From: Promerops cafer
Taxonomy: Eukaryota; Chordata; Aves; Passeriformes; Nectariniidae
Assembly: GCA_013398275.1 (NCBI GenBank)
Contig: VZSE01012476.1
Location: 1,227,606-1,291,605, forward strand
Length of the DNA: 64,000 bases
Reading direction: 5' to 3'
The notes under the pieces were generated by a model. The model was not told the origin of the DNA. It made no database searches and saw only the letters and a list, made by a program, of their open reading frames with translations. Positions 22,601 to 31,600 of this stretch are shown in pieces; positions within the stretch are counted from its first letter, which is position 1; the number at the start of each line of letters is the position of its first letter. The translations under genes were made by a program, and so were the position numbers.

Positions 22601-25600
22601 TAACACTTCTCTCACAGTTTCCAGAGACACTGGCAACTAAAAAGTTTTTTCAAACATGAGTCATGACTGCAATTCTCCATCAGAACAAGACAAACTACAT
22701 TTAGAATTCTGGCTGAGCAATTCACAAGTCTTTCATTACATAAAATACCGGGCTTTTTTTCCGGCAAAGTTCTTAACTTGTTAGGATTCACATAAGAAAA
22801 CAACTCAAACAATTTTATTTTTTCAAACTATCAACCTAAAAGACAGTGGCAAAAGCTATTTGTTTACATTAGAGCTTTCACCCACAGGGTAGCCAGGATA
22901 CCACATGATCTGGTAGGTTACAGAAGTTACCCAGGATTTAACTTGCCTTAATACAAAGCCTGGACTAAAAAAAACTACCTTGAATGCAAAGGATTTCATT
23001 TTTCAAACAGTAACCTAAGCTACTGTGTTCCTTGGAACAAGTTTTTAAAGCAAGAATTACTTACTTTCTCAGTAATTGACATATCTGAGGAGCTTTCCGC
23101 AATAATTTTCATTAGATAATACTTGGCTTTAAGAAGGTAAGTTTTATGCTCCTCATGTTCTTCTGGCAGCATGACATCATTTTCAATCTCTTCTGCTTTT
23201 CTTTGGAAAATCTAGAGAACAGGATGCAGAGTGAATAGTATCAGTCAGAAAGAAACTGAATAAAGAGAAGCATTTCTGGGTAATGCAACTTACAAACTTA
23301 CCACGGCAAGATTCCAGTATGACACCACATTCTCAATAGCTTCAAATGCTATTAAAGCATCATCAGTTTTGCCATCAACTGCATCCAACATAGCAAATGC
23401 TATCTGTGCCTCTTCTTCATATGCTGCAACCTGGAAGACCTACAAATAAAGTGAAGGAAAAACTTATACTTAACAATTGAATGACATAACCTTTTTTCCT
23501 ACAATACAGGGATAATTCTTTTTCAAGCAAGTTGGCACTGAGGGTGTTCAGTGCGTTCAAATCAAAAACTCCATTTTAAAGGTATGACAAGTTACAAGGA
23601 GAGAATTTTCCCCCTTTACAAAACACTATTACTAAATCTCACTTTTAAGAGTTTCACAATAGTAACAAAATAGAATAGTACAATGTAGACAAAAATCCCA
23701 CAACTATGTACATTTCTGACACAGACCCTTCTCTCTTCAGCCTTGGCTCAACCGATCTGTACCTGAATGTCTACACTATGGAAGTGTTTGAAGAGAGGGT
23801 CAGTAGGTTCAGAAATACTCCTCTTCTTTTTGATAGTTTCCAGCATAGGCAGAACTTTCTTCCAGTAGTAGACACTTCGTCCAATATATTCCTTCTGGTC
23901 ATAGAAGGAGTTAAGGTTAATGCCCTGGTGAAGAAAAGATAATAGATGCAGATGTCACTTCAACAAATTCAAAGTCAAAATGCTATTCCTACATATCCTC
24001 CTATTTTCTTTAAGAGTTCCAAAGTCCTTCTCTGACACTAAACAGAGTAGCTATGTAAAGTAACATACCTGCAGAAAATAACACTACAGTTTAAGACGAC
24101 AGTACTTCACAGAGTGACTAGAACAACAGATTTGCCTTATAAAATAATCAGCTGTTTTTAATGATACACATTCATCCAATCCCCCACCCCGAGTCTCTTC
24201 ATAATTTAAAAAATAAAGGAAAACACTTTTGCTTCCACATATTTAAAAATAATCTCAGCTTACTGTTTTCTGCAAGCTTTTGGCCCAGTGTATGATTAAG
24301 GCAGGTTGAAGGCCATGTTTCTCCAGTGTTCGCAGAGTACTTATGCCATGCTGTACAATAAGCCTCAGCTTTGCTGCTGTTCCTGGTCTGAATATCAGAA
24401 GAAACATTCCTTGATTAGTATTTTCTGGTTTTCATCTGTTCACATACCATTCACTTGATGAATATAGCCTGCAGTTTAAGTCCTAACCTGCTTCTGGGTT
24501 AGAAATACATTGTTAGAAATGAAAATTCTGTTTATAGGAATCTTTCAAGTATATCAAGTCCCTACTACAACAAAGCTGCAATATGAAAAACATCTAAAAA
24601 AATTAATTTTACAGGATTGTCTATAGAGACAATCCAAGCTGCTGTAGCAGATGCTCCCTAAAGGCTTGATCAAAACATTTCCAAACTGAAGAAGTCTTAC
24701 ATTGATTTTCTCTGAAGAAGAGTACGAACAGCATCCCACCAGGATCTCTGATTTTCAGTATAGAGCTGTTTGCATATTGGCAATGGTAAGAATTGAGGCT
24801 GATGTGCACTGTAGTGTGAATTAAACTTCTCTTGCAGTTGTAAGTTGCTAGTGAATATCACCCCAAGTAGGAATACCTGTTTTTAAAAAATAAATTGACG
24901 CTATTAATTACCAAAAAACTTAATTTGTATGGTACCTAAAAGAACTTGAAAGTTCACTTACTTCAAGGTCTAACAGGCAAATAGATTCAGGAGCATCTGT
25001 CTCAACTCTTGATGTTTCTTGGGGCAAGTGGAAAAGCTGTTTTAACCATTTGCGCATGGGGGGTAAGACTGACATAGAGCTCCACTGCAAGCCAAGCCAC
25101 ACGAGGTGCTGGAGACTGCCACTGTGCAATCGAACGGCACCTACACAAAAAACAAGGTTGGATGCAAATGTCAGCTTCCTGCAAGTCCTCAATACTACTA
25201 TCTGATCAAAGCTGGGTTTCACATTGCACTCTGTCAGAGCAGCCAAAGATACTTTACAGACCAACGAGCATCAAGATTACAGGTTTTGCTTATGAAGGGT
25301 TACAAACTTCAGTATAGCCAAACCAAGTTCATCTAAGTGCTCAAAGCCATCAACCGCTTAACCCCCCATCTGGGGGATGACTCTCATCATTTCCATTCTC
25401 ACCTTATTTAGTCCAATAGATAACTAATTTTAGCAAACCTATTTACTTCTCCAAAAATCCTTAAGGAATTAACTGAAGAAGCCCTTCTTTACATTGCAAT
25501 AAAGTACAAGTCTTTCCTATGACATTAAGACAACTTGGGACAGCTATTCCAGGTATTTATCTTTTGCTGCAGTACAAGTATTTGTGTACCAGCACCTCTT

Positions 25601-28600
25601 GCACAAGTATTTGCAGAATAGGTTCTGGTACGCAAAGCTGTGTTGAGTTTCTGAAAGCAGCACTTCTTACCAATATCGTATTTGTGAAGTTCCAATTGCA
25701 CTGGTGCTTGTGTACTGACATTTCCAATATCATCTGTGCCAATAAAAGACCTCTCCCTAGAAGCTCCACTCTCAAACAGGCTATCAAACAATGCAAATGA
25801 GCCGCTCTTGTTTGCAAATGATTCCACAATCTCTTTAAAGAAGTCTTGCTTGCCATGACTTAAGTTCAGGAGCATATGACCTAGAAAATAGAAATATCAC
25901 TTCACATAAATAAAGCAGTGAACACAAGGAAAGTAGTACTTGCTATGCTGGGCTGCTCTTTGCTACTGAAGGCTGGATGGGAATCAGGATTTCCCCTTAT
26001 GAAACCTACAGACTGTTTAGGTATGTTCTTCCTATAATTGGGTCAGTATTTCAGCACACAGGCTTTCCAAACTTTTACCAACAACAACCCCAAAGAATTT
26101 GTAAATCCAGTTCTTTAGGAAAACAAAGCCCTCCTTCTACGACTAGTCTAAGGGCATTGCAAATGACCTTAAAATAAATGGCTGTAATACAAGCAGAAGT
26201 TTGGCTTAACAAAATCCATTTTGAAGTAAATGAACCTGCTGTCTAGAAGGTTCATCTGTTTTCATCTAGGCCCTCTAAGAATTTTGTAGACTGAAACACT
26301 GTCTATACCTGGCAGCAAAAAGAACAAAGCTGATGAACAAGTGAAAGGATGAAAAGATCAGAGAAACAAACTAGTATTTTCTTTCCCTCTTGGGGCTAAC
26401 AATACTTGCAAAATAACATCGGCAGGCAGAAGCCATTTCCAGCAGATTTAACAGAAATTCTACTTTAGCATGCTAGAAAATCAAAAAGGAGGAAAAAACC
26501 CAACCACTGTTGAAACAAAGAGAACACACTCTACCAACATGCTTAAGAGGAAAAAAGCAACTTTAGGTGTCAGAACCAAACTACTTTTTTGTTTTACATA
26601 TGTAGTCAGAATCTATAAGGCTTTACTATATATGGGAGTGATAATGTTACAAGATACACAAATGTGTTCTTCAACAAATCTTAGCCTTTACAGTAAATCT
26701 GCAGCACTAAAATGGAACTATACAGCTATTTTTTTTATTACCAGACTGGCTTTTTCGATCACAGGCCAACATTTCTAGCATATCTTGTCCAGTTTGATCC
26801 CCCTTTATGAGTTTTGACTTTGGTTTAGGAACCTGGTGAAGTAAGGAGAAAATTGTTATAGGTTTTTCACAGTAAGAACAGAACATTTAAAAGAGTCTTA
26901 GAAATTAGGAAATAAGCTTCTTTTTTAGCATTAGGAAGCTACAGGAAAACAGGTATTATTCATTCTGAAGGTACATATATTGGGTTCTGTGTGGGATGGG
27001 CAAAGAGAGCCGAGAACCCACCTAAAGCACACAGATGTTCAAGTATATCTATTAAAAGTAACATTACGTGTACACAAGAGCAAGTAATACTTGCAATCAA
27101 GCAACTGTATAAAAAGGACAGTCCAGGCAAAGAATTCATAAGGCAAATAACCTTGATTTTATAAATTCTGTTGTCTATCCAACAAGTATAGGGAGGGAAG
27201 GAGAGGAATTGAATAGTTCCCATATAGGAGTAACACTCAACCTATGTATTTGTTGTATTATGAAAAAGGAAATATACTGCAGGAAGTAAATGCACTAATA
27301 CTTAAGAATCAGGCTACTCTGGCAAGGGGAACTTCTACCCTATTCATGTCTTTTGAACCTTTTAAACAATTGTGAAAGAGAAGGGTTTGGTGAGTGAGGA
27401 CAGAGTTTTCCTTTAGATACACAAACACTAGTTCATCTCAGGAATACAGGAATTCAACACATGCAAAGCTAGAAAACTTCAAAAAAAGCATCAACTGAAG
27501 GCTTAGACTTCATTTACCTGGAAACTCAGGAGATAACACAATGCTGCTAGTTCACACATAGCTCTCCACTGTGCCTCATTGTCTTGGGCCATTTTCAGCA
27601 GCAAAGCTCCAGCGTGCATGTACAGCTGTCCTTTCATTTCCACATAGGTACGAGACAACTCATCAGCCGCATTCACATATGGTTTTACTGACTGAAGCAC
27701 ACGATCAAAACTAAAATGCAAAGAAGACTCATGCTAAACAGTGTCCTGGTAAAAGCTTACAGCAGGTGATTTTGGTTTGTGTTATTTAACTGTGAATTAA
27801 GTAACTTCATGAGTCAATCAAGTAAGTACATAAGTACTGTTTCTGTTGCTTAAACCCAAGTTATTAGAAAGTACAATCATCTCAAACTCCCAAAGCTCTC
27901 AAGTTTATTGAAGTAAATATTACCTAGATGCTTACAGTGTCCTTATCAAATTTTTGCACAGCTACTTTTAAAACTATTGTCCTGAACCACATGGATAAAC
28001 TTGTTCACTACTGCAGATTTAGAGACATACAGAAGATATTATTGATTCTGCCCTTTCTTTTCATTATCAGAAAGGTCCAAAATACTGTTTAACAGGCTCT
28101 TCAAAAATAGAAGATACTACAGAAATTCTAGTACTTGTAGATTACTATGCAATCCCCACTGATGAGAGGGTTTCCAGAAAACAGTTAACACAATTTTTCA
28201 GTTACTGGACAAGACTATAATGGCTGTTAGCATTGCCATGATCTGGAAGTGCTTCAGATGTGAACATCTCAAAACACTCTAATAAATCAGAAGGAGAAAA
28301 CCCAGCATGGTCAATATTAGAGGAGAAAAATAAAATAAAACATACTTGGGTGTTACATATTGCTCATCCATTCTGTACTGCTTCAAATACTCGTGCAAGA
28401 TTAACAGACTCAAGAATATTTTTACAAAACGCAATATAACAGCCATTATACTACTGAGGAACAATGGTAAGTCAGTAAAAACCAGTAACAAAGGAAAGAT
28501 AATGGTAAGAAAAACACAGACCTTAATCAAATTATTGACTACAAACACTATTTTGTACTCCTCTAGGTGCACCACAGATGGTAAGCCTTTAAGTCAGCTG

Positions 28601-31600
28601 TAACACCACCAGTTTTCTCTGAAGGAGGTTATTCGTGCTTCAGGTGGTTCCCTCCCTCCCAATTATACTATTCATACAAAGTTCCTAATTACTCCAGTGT
28701 ACTGTGGTCAGTACAGAGAATCTCCTCTCCCATCCAAAAACAACCCGTGAAAAAGAAGCTTGGCAGATGTTATGTGACCCCAAACAATTCTTAGAGGGTT
28801 TTTTCTTACTACAGAAAAGTTTAAACAGTACCTTTCAAGTGCCTCTCTGCATTCCTGAACATCTCTAGAAGAAAGTGTCAGTTTGACAAAGCTGGAATAG
28901 GCCAGCAGATGATCTTTCTTGATAGTTCTCCAGTTATTTTTATCAGATTCCAAGTCTTGTAAAGATTCCAGATATTCCTAAAGAAGAAAGTTCATCACAG
29001 GATAAGGAACAGTCATCCTTCCATGAAGACAAGGGCAGTACTTCTCCAAAACACACTAGTAGCATTTATTGCATAATCCAGTTTCACAGGTGAGACCTTA
29101 ACATATTCTTCAGCAGCAAAGTTCCAGGGAATTATATGCTTGAGCAATTTTATCCCTAATGGAACTGCTGTGTCTAACTCAGCTTTTGAAGTTAGAAACT
29201 CAATAGCTCTATAAAGCTTAATTTTAGGGAGAAAATTCCAATTAAAAAAAAAACAAGAAGTATTTTGTAATTCCACTGGTTTCAGCAGACTTGCATTTGA
29301 AGGAGTTAAATCCCTTGAGAAATAGCTGTCAGAATAAGGACACTAAGAGAAACAGACCAGGTAAAAAGATATGGAAGACTACCACAGGATCAAAATATGA
29401 TTAAACACCTCAAACGTCTCTACAACACAGGAACACCATTCCAAGCTTGACTGCAAAGGTATTCTCTTCTCTGCCTCCTGACAGTGGAGCACAGCATCCT
29501 TTAATCTGTTATTTGAACGATAGAGCGCAACTAGTCTGATGTTTATGTAGACATCATCTGGTCTTGCATAAAGTTCTGCTTGAATCAAGTCAAAAAGCTG
29601 ATTCCACCCATCTTCACCTTTACAATCCAGTAACTGCTCCTGTTGAAACATGAGGGCAACATGTTAATATTTCATTTCCCACATCAGTCTTTTGAAGAAC
29701 TACAGTACTAGACAACATTCTTTCCTCCACTACATGGACTACATCGCTCTAGCTAGAGCACTCTTAATAGCTTTCAGGTATTACATGAAGTTTGATGAAA
29801 TACTCAAATATTTAAAATGTACATGACTATCACAGAAGAAAAACCCTCAGAAGAATTTGCCTCTTACCAAGAGTGAGAAATGCTTCTCAAAACATTCGGT
29901 CCAGTGACAGCAGACCATGCTACAGACTACCTTGCTTAAAAAAAACCCAGACACCTTGAGACTTCAATGTGGCTGCTGCCCAGCTACACAAAATTAACGG
30001 TGCAAAAGTGATGCTGCTCGAAGTATTTACATGGTATTTGAGAATTACAGCATTTCTCACACTCTGCAGAAATGATCATAATACAGATTTGAAAACAAAA
30101 AAGCAGTGTAAAGCAAGAAAGCCTGACTTCACAGATTAGCTACCTTCCTGCCAGTGACACAACAGAAAGAACAAGTAACAACTATCTAGTCTTTAACTTC
30201 TTGACTGTGATAAACTAAAATTTCTCAGCATTTTGGAAGAGTATTAAACTTGAAACATTAGAAAGGGTATGAAAGCATGCAGCTGCAGCTTCCTTTAAAA
30301 CTGAACAAAGGTGTCAGACTAGAAGGAGTGTAACATCTAATAGTTTTAATATTAAAGATGCTAAAATAATTTAGTGAGAAAGTTTTACTTGAGGTGACAT
30401 GCAAAAGGTACTCTAGACAGGTGCCGAAAGTTTGTTCAAGCCATTGAACAGAGGTAATACTGAACTTACCTTCAACCTGTAAATAGCAGGGCTCCCAGGA
30501 AAGAGCTTAGCAGCTCTGTCAACCCAATATTTTGCTCTTCCATCAGTAATGTCATTATTGCATAGCAACTCCGCAATCTTCAACACAAGATCTTTCTGTG
30601 TTGGGTTCAACTCCACAGAACGCTGTTTTTCCCCATGCAGACACAGGAGTAAAAAAAAAGGCAACTTTAACTTATGATCCATGTAGAATAGGTAAGAGTT
30701 ACACCCCCACAAACATATCCAGCTATTCAAATTAGTTAAATCTAGAAATACGGACAGAGTATATAAGAAAAGCCTTTCTACACGCCACCACTAGTCTACA
30801 GCACACAAACAGAATTGCTGAAATTTGGGAAAGCATAGGAGAAATAATGCAAACACCATTTCCTCTGCATCTATCACTAGCTACTGCTATACACAGACAG
30901 CAGGACTATAAAGATCTCTAGTCTAGCCAGGTGTAAAAACTTAAAAAAAAATTAAGACACAGTTTAAGAAGTGTGATAGCACTTCATACATAGAGTTGTA
31001 TTGGCCAGACTTCTGAGCACATCTTTCTCTCTGAAACCAGAACCAAGGCAACCCAACTGGAAATTTGACATTTATATGCTTGCCTAATCAAAATTAGATT
31101 TGCCCCTCCCTTCTGCACCTGCCCTCTTCAAAAACCAACCAAACAAAAAACACAGTAAGCCTACAGTCTTCTAGTAGCAACAAAACTCCAGTTGTCATCA
31201 CAGTTTGCATTACAGAATTCCAAGTAGTAGTAGTAGTAGTAGCTTCTGACAGCAGTCCAAGAGGCTACGCATGACTTGGGGAGAATTAAACAGCAGGTAG
31301 CACAAAGATCAAGTCCAGAAGAAAAAACAAAGAAGCAATATCAAAATGTACTACAGAAGCAAGCAATATCAAGTGAAGAATACTCTCTGCAGTACTTCAT
31401 GTGCTTTCCATTGTCAAATGTGTATGACAGTTTTCGCCAGATCATGTTTTCTTCTATGGCTTTGAGAATGCTCAGCCACAGAAGCGTTTTAGAAGTCCAT
31501 TTATAAAGGAATAAAGCAGAACATTAGGGGTTGTAGCTGAATGTAGTACTTACCTTGTAACACCCAAAAGCTTTTTCTATGTTATCCTCAGCTTCATAAA

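Noticed and set aside
28279..28575. 98-codon hydrophobic minus-strand frame in RANBP2 intron 6
   Set aside because: AT-rich composition explains the hydrophobic codons; no splice sites and no place in the RANBP2 frame.
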